Assembly (NCBI GenBank): GCA_041695045.1
Contig: JBGFRR010000008.1
Coordinates: 1-62,076, forward strand
Direction: 5' to 3'
Origin: JBGFRR01 sp041695045
GTDB lineage: Bacteria > Bacteroidota > Ignavibacteria > UBA10030
Length of the DNA stretch: 62,076 bases
Shown: piece by piece, positions 27,543 through 36,117 of the stretch
Layout of the letters: each line of letters begins with the position of its first letter
Numbering within the stretch: the first letter of the stretch is position 1
The notes under the pieces: model-generated
The model's input: only the letters and a program-made list of their open reading frames with translations
Databases searched by the model: none
What the model was told of the DNA's origin: nothing
Position numbers and translations under genes: made by a program

Positions 27543-28703
27543 ATGCGCATCGGAATACTCACCGGCGGGGGCGATGTGCCCGGACTCAACCCCTGCATCA
27601 AAGCCGTTGTCTACCGGGCGACGGAAGAAGGAGCGGAAGTCCTCGGCATTCGTCGCGGCTGGGCGGGACTGTTAGAGTACGACCCCACAGCCAAGGATCC
27701 GGATGGAAGGAATGTCATCCAGCTCAACCGTTTGAACACGCGCACCATCGACCGCTTCGGCGGAACATTTCTCCACACTTCACGCACGAATCCCGCCAGA
27801 GTGCGCACGGAGGACATTCCTGCGTTCCTCAAAACGTCCGAGCATGAGAAGATCAACAAGGACGGCCGTGCGGACTTTACCCCCCATGTTTTGCGTGTGG
27901 TCGAACATCTCGGCATCGATGTGCTGATCACCATTGGCGGAGACGATACACAAAGCTACGCCGTGCGGATGCACAAGGAGGGAGTACCGGTCATTGCCAT
28001 CCCGAAAACGATGGACAACGACGTCTACGGGACAGACTATTGTATCGGCTTTTCGACAGCCGTGACGCGCAGCGTCGATTTCATCACGGCGTTGAGGACG
28101 GTGGCAGGCTCGCACGAGAGGATCGCGGTCGTGGAGTTGTTCGGGCGGAACTCGGGAGAAACATCGCTCATTTCCGCCTACCTCGCCGGCGTGGAGCGGG
28201 CCATTATCTCGGAAGTACCGTTCGACGTCGAAAAGTTAGCGCGCTTTCTTCTAGACGACAAATCACAGAACCCCAGCAACTACGCCATTATGACCATCTC
28301 GGAGGGCGCGCATCTGATCGGCGGGCAGGTGGTGGAGTACGGAGAAGAAGATGCGTACGGTCATCGTAAGCTCGGCGGTATCGGCGCAGTCACCGAGCAG
28401 GCAATCAAGAAGCTCACGGGCGTGCACACAGTCTATCAGCAAGTAGCCTACCTCATGCGCAGCGGCGAGCCGGACGCGCTCGACCGCATGGTTGCCATCA
28501 GCTTCGCGAGCTTAGCCACCGACCTCGCATTGCGAAAAGAAACAGGGAGGATGGTTGCGCTGCGTGAAGGAAAATACACCACCGTCCCCATCGAGACGCT
28601 CATGCAGGGGGTGAAGCGAGTGGATGTTGAAGAGCTGTATGATGCTGAGAACTATCGCCCGAAGGTTGCCCACCTGCTCGGCAAGCCGATGTTCTTGTAT
28701 TGA
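27543..28703 (+). CDS. pfp: Phosphofructokinase, predicted PPi-dependent
   Basis: The 386-residue enzyme phosphorylates fructose 6-phosphate. Two positions separate PPi- from ATP-dependent enzymes: here GGDD (132-135) has Asp where ATP enzymes have Gly, and PKTMDND (154-160) has Lys where ATP enzymes have Gly. Both point to pyrophosphate as phosphoryl donor. Other core parts are GGGDVPGLN, LRTVAGSHERIAVVELFGRN and the C-terminal VAYLMRSGEPDALDRMVA. It closes the plus-strand cluster. The donor is inferred from residues, not measured. Confidence 0.92.
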   Translation: MRIGILTGGGDVPGLNPCIKAVVYRATEEGAEVLGIRRGWAGLLEYDPTAKDPDGRNVIQLNRLNTRTIDRFGGTFLHTSRTNPARVRTEDIPAFLKTSEHEKINKDGRADFTPHVLRVVEHLGIDVLITIGGDDTQSYAVRMHKEGVPVIAIPKTMDNDVYGTDYCIGFSTAVTRSVDFITALRTVAGSHERIAVVELFGRNSGETSLISAYLAGVERAIISEVPFDVEKLARFLLDDKSQNPSNYAIMTISEGAHLIGGQVVEYGEEDAYGHRKLGGIGAVTEQAIKKLTGVHTVYQQVAYLMRSGEPDALDRMVAISFASLATDLALRKETGRMVALREGKYTTVPIETLMQGVKRVDVEELYDAENYRPKVAHLLGKPMFLY

Positions 28704-28710
28704 TTTTCGG

Positions 28711-28795
28711 TATCTACTCAGCGTGTTCTCCAATCCAAGATTTTTTCTCAAGAAAAACACTTAAGAGACTTACCACAGATTCACAGATGAATTCA
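28711..28795. repeat. Dispersed repeat, copy B
   Basis: Opens TATCTACTCAGC and ends ACCACAGATTCACAGATG plus AATTC, matching copy A at 8869-8955 in both ends and in a CTCAA.AAAACACT block. It starts 8 nt after the pfp stop codon. A shorter related piece (TAACCACAGATTCA) occurs at 35867-35880. Confidence 0.75.
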
Positions 28796-28836
28796 AACCA
28801 TCGCTCTCTAAAGGTGTTGAAAAAGACGGTAGGGTG

Positions 28837-28929
28837 GTGTCAGGACTTTCGTCCTGACACTGCATAGATCGATTTTTCGGGAAATTCCGCCCCGACTTGT
28901 CGGGGCGTCAGGAGGTAACTCCTGACGCC
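28837..28929. repeat. Cluster of three palindromes
   Basis: GTGTCAGGAC/GTCCTGACAC (28837-28860), CGCCCCGA/TCGGGGCG (28888-28907) and GGCGTCAGGA/TCCTGACGCC (28904-28929) are near-perfect stems with short loops, the last two sharing bases. They fill the gap between pfp and the convergent symporter gene and could act as terminators. Confidence 0.75.
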
Positions 28930-28974
28930 ACTCGAGAATACTCATCCGTCGCGGTGATCGATCCCCCGTCGCTC

Positions 28975-30339
28975 TCAGAGATGAGCACGCTCCAACGCTT
29001 CTCGTGTCGACTTTGCGACCAAGCCGGAGAGCAACGTCAAGCCGATGAGATTCGGCAGCGCCATGAAGGCATTGGCAACATCACTGAGGAAGAAGACGAA
29101 CTGAATCGAGCTAAGGGCGCCAATGAATGTGAGCGCGAGAAAGACAATCCGATACGGCACCCCGATCTTCCAACCGAACAAGTACTTCCAGCACTGCTCG
29201 CCGTAGTAGCTCCAGCCTATCAGCGTCGAGTATCCGAAGAGAAAGGATGCTGTTGCGACGACAAGCCCGCCCACGCCCGGTATTGCATCCCCGAACGCTC
29301 TCGCTGTCATCGCTGCACCTTCTAGGCCGCTTGTCCACATTCCGGATGAGAGCAGAATCAACGCCGTGAACGTGCAGATGAGAATGGTGTCGATAAAAAC
29401 CTCCGCAATGCCGATGAAGCCTTGATATTGCGGCGAGGGAGCGCGCGCAGCGGCATGAGCGATGGGTGCGCTGCCGAGTCCCGCCTCGTTCGAAAAAATT
29501 CCTCTCCGCGCGCCGAATTGTATGGCCTGACTGACGGCGGCCCCCAAAAACCCTCCACTCGCCGCGGCCGGTGAGAACGCATGCTCGAAGATTAACACAA
29601 AGGCTGCCGGCACGTTGGTGATGTTGAGCAGCAAGACAATCGAACCGACGCCGACGTACAGCAGCACCATGCCCGGCACCAGTCTCGAAGTCACTGCGCC
29701 GATTCGTTTGATGCCTCCCAGAATGACGAGTGCGACGAGCAGTGTGATGGTGATGGCGGAAACAATCGGTGGAACGCCGAACTCGCTGTGAAAGGCCAAC
29801 GTCATCTGATTACTCTGCACCATATTGCCGATTCCGAACGCGGCAATGCCTCCACAGACGGCAAACGCAGCTGCAAGGAATTTTGAGAATCCCGAATTGT
29901 TTAATCCGGCCCGAATGTAGTACATCGGCCCGCCGGCAATTGTTCCGTCCGGATGTTTCTCGCGGAATCTCACCCCCAAGACCGCTTCGCTGTACTTCGT
30001 TGCCATCCCTAACACTCCACACACCCACATCCAGAAGATCGCGCCGGGACCACCCCAGAAAATCGCCGTCGCCACGCCGGCAATGTTTCCGTTTCCCACT
30101 GTTGCCGCGAGCGCAGTCGAGAGCGCTGCGAAAGGAGAGACATCGCCTTCGCCGCCGCCCGATCGGGCGGATTTGCTGAAGACAAGCTTCAGTGCAGCAC
30201 CGAGTTTTCGAAACTGAACGAAGCGGTTTCGCACAGTCAGATACAATCCGATGCCGAACAGCACCGGCACCATGACGTTCCACACCGTGGCGGCAAACTG
30301 ATCGACGGCGACGGTGAATTGATCGATGATCGATTCCAA
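28975..30339 (-). CDS. AGCS-family sodium:alanine/glycine symporter, copy 1
   Basis: A 454-residue transporter of the alanine or glycine:cation symporter family. Diagnostic pieces are SPFAALSTALAATVGNGNIA, GPGAIFWMWVCGVLGMATKY, GTIAGGPMYYI and the ARRGIFSNEAGLGSAPIAHA region. It lies 16 nt downstream of a close paralogue on the same strand, indicating a tandem duplication. Substrate differences between the copies cannot be read from sequence. Confidence 0.95.
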   Translation of the reverse strand: MESIIDQFTVAVDQFAATVWNVMVPVLFGIGLYLTVRNRFVQFRKLGAALKLVFSKSARSGGGEGDVSPFAALSTALAATVGNGNIAGVATAIFWGGPGAIFWMWVCGVLGMATKYSEAVLGVRFREKHPDGTIAGGPMYYIRAGLNNSGFSKFLAAAFAVCGGIAAFGIGNMVQSNQMTLAFHSEFGVPPIVSAITITLLVALVILGGIKRIGAVTSRLVPGMVLLYVGVGSIVLLLNITNVPAAFVLIFEHAFSPAAASGGFLGAAVSQAIQFGARRGIFSNEAGLGSAPIAHAAARAPSPQYQGFIGIAEVFIDTILICTFTALILLSSGMWTSGLEGAAMTARAFGDAIPGVGGLVVATASFLFGYSTLIGWSYYGEQCWKYLFGWKIGVPYRIVFLALTFIGALSSIQFVFFLSDVANAFMALPNLIGLTLLSGLVAKSTREALERAHL

Positions 30340-30355
30340 GTGGTGACTCCTTGGC

Positions 30356-31738
30356 TTAGGTATTGGAGAACAAAGGATCGCTCTGCAAAGCCTCCTTTGT
30401 CATGCGAGCAACAACTCCGGAAAGCAGCATCAATCCCACGAGATTCGGCAGCGCCATAAAGGCATTGGCTAGGTCGCCCGTGTAAAAAACAATCTCGATC
30501 GAAATCTGTGACCCGATAAACGTGAGAGCGATAAAGACAATGCGATAGATGGTGGTGATCTTCAGACCAAAGAGGTATTTCAAACATTGTTCGCCGTAGT
30601 AGCTCCAGCCGATCAGCGTCGAGTACCCGAAGAGAAAAGAGGCGAGGGAAACGACCGCCCCGCCGAGAATCGGAATGGCGTCCGAGAATGCGCCTGCCGT
30701 CATCGCCGCGCCGGCGAGTTGACTCTCCCATATTCCGGATGAAAGCAGGATGATTGCTGTGAATGTGCAGACGACGATGGTATCGATGAAAACCTCCACA
30801 CAGCCGATGAGGCCCTGATAGACCGGCCCCGGTGTTTGCGCGGCTGCGTGGGCGATGGGGGCGCTGCCGAGGCCTGCTTCGTTCGAGAGGATGCCGCGCC
30901 GAGCACCAAATTGGATAGCCTGGCTTACGGCGGCCCCTAGGAACCCTCCGCTTGCTGCTGCAGGCGAAAAAGCATATTCAAAGATCATCGCAAACGCCTT
31001 CGGGATTCCCTCGATGTTGACAATCAGAACGATAATGCCGAAGGCGAAGTAGACCAGAATCATCGCCGGAACAAGTCGTGACGCCACGCTGCCAATGCGT
31101 TTGATTCCCCCCAAGATGACGAGAGCCACGAGAATGCTGATCAGAACACCCGTGATGAGTCGGGGAACCCCCAACTCACTCTCGAATGCCGTTGCCATGG
31201 CATTGCTTTGCATCATGTTGCCGGTTCCGAAGAGAGCGGCCACAGCGCCAAAGACCGCAAACGCGCCCGCCAGGAACTTCGCGAAGCCGGTGTTGTTCAG
31301 GCCGGACTTGATGTAATACATCGGTCCGCCGGCAATGGTGCCGTCGGGATGTTTTTCACGATACTTGACGCCAAGTACCGCCTCACTGTACTTTGTCGCC
31401 ATTCCCAACAATCCACAAATCCACATCCAGAAGATCGCTCCGGGGCCTCCCCAGGTGATAGCGGTTGCAACACCGGCGATGTTTCCGTTGCCGACGGTCG
31501 CGGCCAACGCGGTCGAGAGCGCTGCGAAGGGAGTTACGTCCCCTTCTCGCTCAGACTTTGCACGCGACTTCTTGCTCAGCGTGAGCCGCAGGCCCGTGCC
31601 CAACTTCCGAAATTGCAAGAAGCCGATGCGGACGGTCAGGAGGAAGCCGACTCCGAACAACACCGGAACCATAATGTTCCACACCTGGGTAGCCGCGGAA
31701 TCAACCCAGAGCGCAACGTAATCAAGAAATTGCTCCAT
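30356..31738 (-). CDS. AGCS-family sodium:alanine/glycine symporter, copy 2
   Basis: A 460-residue paralogue of the next gene with the same signatures (SPFAALSTALAATVGNGNIA-like, KYREKHPDGTIAGGPMYYI, ARRGILSNEAGLGSAPIAHA). It precedes copy 1 in transcription order. An N-terminal helix with WNIMVPVLFGVGFLLTVRIG begins the transport core. Gene order (NSS transporter, small remnant, two AGCS) makes this a sodium-coupled amino-acid transport cluster. Confidence 0.95.
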   Translation of the reverse strand: MEQFLDYVALWVDSAATQVWNIMVPVLFGVGFLLTVRIGFLQFRKLGTGLRLTLSKKSRAKSEREGDVTPFAALSTALAATVGNGNIAGVATAITWGGPGAIFWMWICGLLGMATKYSEAVLGVKYREKHPDGTIAGGPMYYIKSGLNNTGFAKFLAGAFAVFGAVAALFGTGNMMQSNAMATAFESELGVPRLITGVLISILVALVILGGIKRIGSVASRLVPAMILVYFAFGIIVLIVNIEGIPKAFAMIFEYAFSPAAASGGFLGAAVSQAIQFGARRGILSNEAGLGSAPIAHAAAQTPGPVYQGLIGCVEVFIDTIVVCTFTAIILLSSGIWESQLAGAAMTAGAFSDAIPILGGAVVSLASFLFGYSTLIGWSYYGEQCLKYLFGLKITTIYRIVFIALTFIGSQISIEIVFYTGDLANAFMALPNLVGLMLLSGVVARMTKEALQSDPLFSNT

Positions 31739-31742
31739 AGTT

Positions 31743-31904
31743 TCAGGTCTCCGTATGGATGGTAAGAGATTGGCTGATGACTTGGATGAAATTCGTTTTG
31801 AATGAGAGATAGATGCCCGTGATGGCTAACAGCACCACCACGCCCGGCACGCCCGGAATCTCCGGCCACCAAATATTGTGGGCAATCCAGTCTGTGATCT
31901 CCAA
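31743..31904 (-). CDS. Small single-helix ORF, possibly an AGCS N-terminal remnant
   Basis: The minus frame ending at the TGA (31745-31743) encodes TDWIAHNIWWPEIPGVPGV, then VVLLAITGIYLSFKTNFIQ. The hydrophobic helix and IYLSFKTNFIQ resemble the start of AGCS symporters (GIYLTxRxxFIQ). No ATG is present; a TTG at 31904 would give 53 residues, and the frame is open to about 31968. It is either a small membrane protein of the NSS/AGCS group or the stump of a third symporter copy. Confidence 0.4.
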   Translation of the reverse strand: MEITDWIAHNIWWPEIPGVPGVVVLLAITGIYLSFKTNFIQVISQSLTIHTET

Positions 31905-32004
31905 CAGTTTGTCGAGGAACTCAGTCGTGCGTTGTCTCCGTAATGCTCGATCGAGTGGTCAAATGTCGTGTAGTCAGGAACTCGGATGTTCGGGAGTCCA
32001 ACCT

Positions 32005-32029
32005 GTCCCGCTCGTTTTTAGAGCGGGAC
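32005..32029. terminator. Hairpin downstream of the NSS transporter
   Basis: GTCCCGCTC and GAGCGGGAC form a perfect 9-bp stem with a 7-nt loop, extended by GGAGTCC/GGACTCC outer segments. It sits 21 nt after the NSS stop codon. There is no U-tract; it may be one of the dispersed palindromes. Confidence 0.5.
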
Positions 32030-32049
32030 TCCCTCACAACTGGAGTATC

Positions 32050-33381
32050 CTACACAATCGTCGAAATCAGGATGGCAAGAATCACCACGGGGCACACGTA
32101 GCGAATGAGGATGCTCCAGGCGTTCATCAGTGTCGCAACGCGGGGAGAGGTATTCTGAAGAGCTTCCTGCGAAGCTTTATCGACGCCCCACACCCATCCG
32201 ACGAAGAGGGCGATGAAAAATCCTCCCGCCGGTAATGAAATATCGCTGAACAGGAAACTCATAATGCTGAGGAACCCTTCCTTCCCAAAGAGCGTCACGG
32301 TCGAGAAGAACACACTCGTGCCCTGCGAGAGAGCAGAGGGAAGACCCAGGATGAATGTGGCTGCGGAAATGATGATGACGGCTTTCTTCCGGCTCCACTT
32401 CTTTTGGTCAACCAGGAAGGCAACGGGAACCTCGAGCAACGAGATGGTCGATGTTAATGCGGCAATGGCGAGCAGGACGAAGAACGCGATGCCGACAAAC
32501 TGTCCGGCCGGCATTTGCGCGAAGATGTTCGGAAGGACTTCGAAGACGAGCGATGGGCCTGCCGTCGGTGCGACGCCGACGGAGAACAGTGCGGGGAAAA
32601 TCATAAGCCCCGCGAGAAATGCGATCAGTGTGTCGGAAAGAGCCACGGCTCCAGCGCTGAGAGGGAGATTCTCTTGTTTCGAGACGTAGCTGCCGTACGT
32701 GATCATCGTTCCCATGCCAAGACTCAACGAGAAGAACGCTTGTCCTAATGCCGCGAGGGCTGTGGTGCCGGTGATCTTCGAGAAGTCCGGTTTCAAATAG
32801 AACTCAATTCCCGCCGCCGCTCCTTCTAACGTCATGTTGTAGGCGATTAAGCCGACCAAGAGCACGAAGAGTGCGGGCATCAGCAATTTCGACCATCGTT
32901 CGATGCCTTTTTCCACACCGCCCGCGACAATATACATGGTGAGAAGCAAAAACGCCGTGAAGTAGCCGATCTCACTCACCGGGTCGCGCACGAAGTCGCT
33001 GAACGACCCGACCTGCCCCGTCGCTTCCTTCACGATGTAGCCGAGCGTCCAGCCGGCGATGACAAGGTAGAATGAGAGAATGCCGACGCCGGTAATAACG
33101 CCGAGATAGCCGACGAGCGGCCAGTACTTTGATCGGCTCAGAGACTTGAATGCACCCACGGGGTTGAGCGTCGTATGGCGACCGAGAGAAAGCTCCGCGA
33201 TCAGGACGGGGAGGGCGATGAGCAACACGCAGGCAAGGTAGAGAAGGACGAACGCAGCCCCACCGTTTTCGCCGGTCACGTATGGGTAGCGCCAGATGTT
33301 ACCGAGACCGATGGCCGAACCTGCCGCTGCGAGAACAAAGCCTAACCGCGAACCCCATACGCCGCGCGCGCTATCCGACAT
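32050..33381 (-). CDS. NSS-family sodium-dependent transporter
   Basis: A 443-residue transporter of the neurotransmitter:sodium symporter (LeuT-like) family. TM1 carries LGFVLAAAGSAIGLGNIWRYPY with the sodium- and substrate-binding unwound segment; GGAAFVLLYLACVLLIALPV and IAELSLGR follow, and TM6 has AFFSLSLGMGTMITYGSYV. Eleven to twelve helices are expected for bacterial members. Substrate is likely an amino acid. Confidence 0.95.
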   Translation of the reverse strand: MSDSARGVWGSRLGFVLAAAGSAIGLGNIWRYPYVTGENGGAAFVLLYLACVLLIALPVLIAELSLGRHTTLNPVGAFKSLSRSKYWPLVGYLGVITGVGILSFYLVIAGWTLGYIVKEATGQVGSFSDFVRDPVSEIGYFTAFLLLTMYIVAGGVEKGIERWSKLLMPALFVLLVGLIAYNMTLEGAAAGIEFYLKPDFSKITGTTALAALGQAFFSLSLGMGTMITYGSYVSKQENLPLSAGAVALSDTLIAFLAGLMIFPALFSVGVAPTAGPSLVFEVLPNIFAQMPAGQFVGIAFFVLLAIAALTSTISLLEVPVAFLVDQKKWSRKKAVIIISAATFILGLPSALSQGTSVFFSTVTLFGKEGFLSIMSFLFSDISLPAGGFFIALFVGWVWGVDKASQEALQNTSPRVATLMNAWSILIRYVCPVVILAILISTIV

Positions 33382-33518
33382 AGAGTTCCTCCTACCGGTG
33401 AGTGGAAGGCTGATTTTTTGAACGGCGTCATATTAACAAAATCGGATGTGAGAAGCAACGTCATCTTGGCGCATCAGTAGAAGTTTGTTCTGTGTGAAGA
33501 TTAGCGTATCTTGCGTCC

Positions 33519-33956
33519 ATGAAGCCGCCGCGCAAGAAACGCATTGAAGAGATCGACCGAACGAACCTCGAACCGCCCGCGTTCGACGAAGCCGAATGGC
33601 AGATGTTTCGGCACGGCGTCGCGCTGTTTAACGACCGGCAGTTCTGGGAAGCTCATGAGGCGTGGGAGGAGGTTTGGAAGGGAAGGACGGAAGAGAGCCG
33701 AATTTTCTTTCAGGCAATCATCCAGGCCGCAGCAGCGTATCATTTGATTGTTACGAGACCGCGTTATCGAGGAGCGCGGAATAATTTTGCCAAGGCCATC
33801 GCAAAGCTCGAGCTCTTTACGGGCAACGTTCTCGGCATTGATGTGGACGAGTTCCATCACGCCGTTCAACGATCCCAGCGCGTGTTGGAGGAGCTTGGAG
33901 AAGCGAACATAGGTGCATTCCCCGAAGATGCCATCCCCACCATAACGCTGCGATAA
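33519..33956 (+). CDS. DUF309-family protein
   Basis: A 145-residue soluble helical protein with the DUF309 pattern: GVALFNDRQFWEAHEAWEEV, then WKGRTEESRIFFQAIIQAAA and a third helix with GARNNFAKAIAKLE. The function of the family is not established. It is on its own, convergent with the C39-like gene whose stop codon abuts its own (33956/33957). Confidence 0.88.
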   Translation: MKPPRKKRIEEIDRTNLEPPAFDEAEWQMFRHGVALFNDRQFWEAHEAWEEVWKGRTEESRIFFQAIIQAAAAYHLIVTRPRYRGARNNFAKAIAKLELFTGNVLGIDVDEFHHAVQRSQRVLEELGEANIGAFPEDAIPTITLR

Positions 33957-34862
33957 CTATGGTTTCTTTCCTGCAATCAACTCATACACAGGCTGCACGC
34001 CGTATTTTCCCGCAGCCCACAGCGTGAGCAGCGCCGTCATTCCCGCGATCGCACGCTTCTCATCCTCTTCAGGAATTACCAGTCCGTACGTGTCGGCGAC
34101 GACGTGGAAGTGGTCGAGCAGTTTCTTTGCCCGCCGGCGGTTCACCCATCCATGCCAGAAGGCAACCTGATCAAGGATCATGTCTTCATGCCGGCGGAAG
34201 AATTCGCCGAGAGAAATCACCTTCTTGCTCAGCGGAGTGCGTGGCTTCGAGAGGTTCATCAGGTCTGCGACGTAGTGGTCCCAGAAGAGCGACAGCGTGC
34301 GGTTCTCTGGACGGCGAAGATACTTGGCACGGGCGATTGAGAACTTCGCCTTGCTGTGCACGCGGAAGCGCGGCACGACAGGGTGAAAATCATAGATGGT
34401 GCGCACGAAACTCTTGTCGACTTCATCCACTTCGTGATACACCCAGATGTTCTTCAACTGCGTCCATGTGAGAATAGTAAGCACCGCTTGATCTTTGCTA
34501 TCGAGCAGGATGAACTTCCCGCTTTCGGCTTTTACCACCGTTACCCAGTGCTCCCACTCGTACACGCAGAGCAGCGAAGGGATGCCGCGGCGTAGATACG
34601 CCGTCAATTCCTTCCTCGCTTGTTCGGGGTTGTGCCGTCGGATAGCGTTGAGTTCGCAGTCGTAATAGCGCGCAGCACGACCCAGTTGGATCTCATCAGT
34701 GCCGTACCACCAATGCGTCCCCGCATGTTTGGCTATGGTCTTCTCGTCAGCGAAAATGCCGAGGGCAACGAGCGCGTGCTTCAGCGCGAACGGCCCGCAC
34801 TGCCATTGATTCGGTTGGGGGTAAAGGCCCATGGTTGTCGGTTGAGGGCAACGGTGGGTCAA
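33957..34862 (-). CDS. C39-like cysteine peptidase-fold protein
   Basis: The 301-residue protein begins with a papain-like C39-type domain: the nucleophile in NQWQCGPFALKHALVALG, the His in VYEWEHWVTVV and the Asp in KFILLDSKD form the expected triad in the expected order. The remaining 150 residues are helical and unrecognised. No signal peptide or ABC-transporter part is present, so it is not a bacteriocin exporter. It is divergently placed next to a decayed ATP-grasp ligase gene, a pairing that may be functional in relatives. Confidence 0.7.
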   Translation of the reverse strand: MTHRCPQPTTMGLYPQPNQWQCGPFALKHALVALGIFADEKTIAKHAGTHWWYGTDEIQLGRAARYYDCELNAIRRHNPEQARKELTAYLRRGIPSLLCVYEWEHWVTVVKAESGKFILLDSKDQAVLTILTWTQLKNIWVYHEVDEVDKSFVRTIYDFHPVVPRFRVHSKAKFSIARAKYLRRPENRTLSLFWDHYVADLMNLSKPRTPLSKKVISLGEFFRRHEDMILDQVAFWHGWVNRRRAKKLLDHFHVVADTYGLVIPEEDEKRAIAGMTALLTLWAAGKYGVQPVYELIAGKKP

Positions 34863-34914
34863 ACAATACCCAAACTTCCCCCCAATAGCAACACGTGAAC
34901 GAGCAGTATGACCT

Positions 34915-35714
34915 GTGTTGTTGCATCCTGTCGTGAAGACGCGGCGAATCCACTTGCCTTCCTCACGACTTTTGGTATTTTTTGAGTTGCCTGGTGAAGG
35001 TTTTGATGCGCGCGTCTACAATATCGAAGAGAGCTTGGAGCGGCTGGAATCCATCCTCGTCAACGAGCGACCCGATGTCATCGTTAATCTTGTGGAGTTC
35101 TTCCACGGCGACCCGAAGTTGTAAGCGGCGATCGCCGGCCTGTACGAACTGCATCGCATCCCGTACACGGGGGCGCCGCCGTTTGCGCTGATGTTGTGTC
35201 AGCGAAAGGGGCGAACGAAACAACTGCTGCTTGCGAACGGTGTGCGCACACCGCGCTTTAAGCTGCTGTTCGACCCGCATCTCCCGCGCAGGCACGGGTT
35301 GCGTTATCCGCTCATCGTCAAGCCTGCCCGGGAAGATGCAAGCTCCGGTGTGGGCAAGGAGTCGGTCGTATCAAACCTTCAGGAATTGTTAGAGAGGAAT
35401 ATTCTCCGCCGATTCTCATCGAGGAGTTTATCGAAGGTCGCGAGCTGCACGTTGCAATCTTCGGTAACAATCCGCCGCAGGTCTTGCCGATTCAAGAGTT
35501 TGATTTCTCTGAACTCCCGCCGGACTATCCCCCCATCATCAGCTACGATGCGAAGTGGAATCCATTGGTGAAGGTTTACGTCCTTGAAGTCAACCCCAAC
35601 CCCGACCTCACCGAGGGTGTTTCGTTCATGGAGTCCGCGGAACAGGCGGGCCTTTCCTTTGCGAAGACCCTTCGCATGATCGTTGAGTTTGCGCTGAGTC
35701 GCAGTCAGGCCTGA
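34915..35714 (+). pseudogene. Decayed ATP-grasp (D-Ala--D-Ala ligase-like) gene
   Basis: Three pieces of one ATP-grasp protein are recognisable: YNIEESLERLESILVNERPD with VNLVEFFHGDPKL, then AAIAGLYELHRIPYTGAPPF, KQLLLANGVRTPRF and YPLIVKPAREDASSGVGKES, and finally IEEFIEGRELHVAIFG and LEVNPNPDLTEGVSF. They are separated by a nonsense codon (TAA at 35122-35124), a frameshift near 35400, and a missing stretch between SYDAKWNPL and VKVYVLEVNPN where family members have about 100 more residues. The gene is therefore inactive unless the assembly is faulty. Confidence 0.82.
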
Positions 35715-35716
35715 CT

Positions 35717-36023
35717 GCCGAAGTGTTTCGGCACCTGTCTGCCGACAGGCAGGCGCAGGCAGGCCTGAGGCGCCGGTTGTCTTCGGCGCCAAGAATGCGT
35801 ATCTTGACGCCGGTCATTCCGAGCGAGCATGCGTTCCTCCTGCGGCGAGGCGAACGTTCGACTATGTAACCACAGATTCATCCCGAACAAAGTTCGGGAT
35901 GAATCCCTGCCTGCAGTCCCGTGTTTCGGGATCTCCTGCTTCTCAGTCCCGCCTTCTAGGGATCCCGCTCACAGGCGGGATCCAAAGAGCGGGAGATTCC
36001 GCTGCAAGCCCCGTTAACGGGGC
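35717..36023. repeat. Field of at least seven small palindromes
   Basis: Between the ATP-grasp pseudogene and mutS lie TGCCGAA/TTCGGCA (35717-35734), CCTGTC/GACAGG (about 35736), GGCGCCG/CGGCGCC (about 35770), TTCATCCCGAAC/GTTCGGGATGAA (35877-35903), TCCCG/CGGGA (35917-35931), GGATCCCGC/GCGGGATCC (35960-35982) and GCCCCGTTAACGGGGC (36008-36023). No gene is seen in 35715-36117. Confidence 0.85.
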
Positions 36024-36117
36024 AAGCGGGATTCCAAAAGAGCGGAACCGTACAGCGGGACAAGCACGGGTGGTTTCTTTTTACCTTTAGGGAATACATC
36101 ACTCAGCGACGGCCCTC

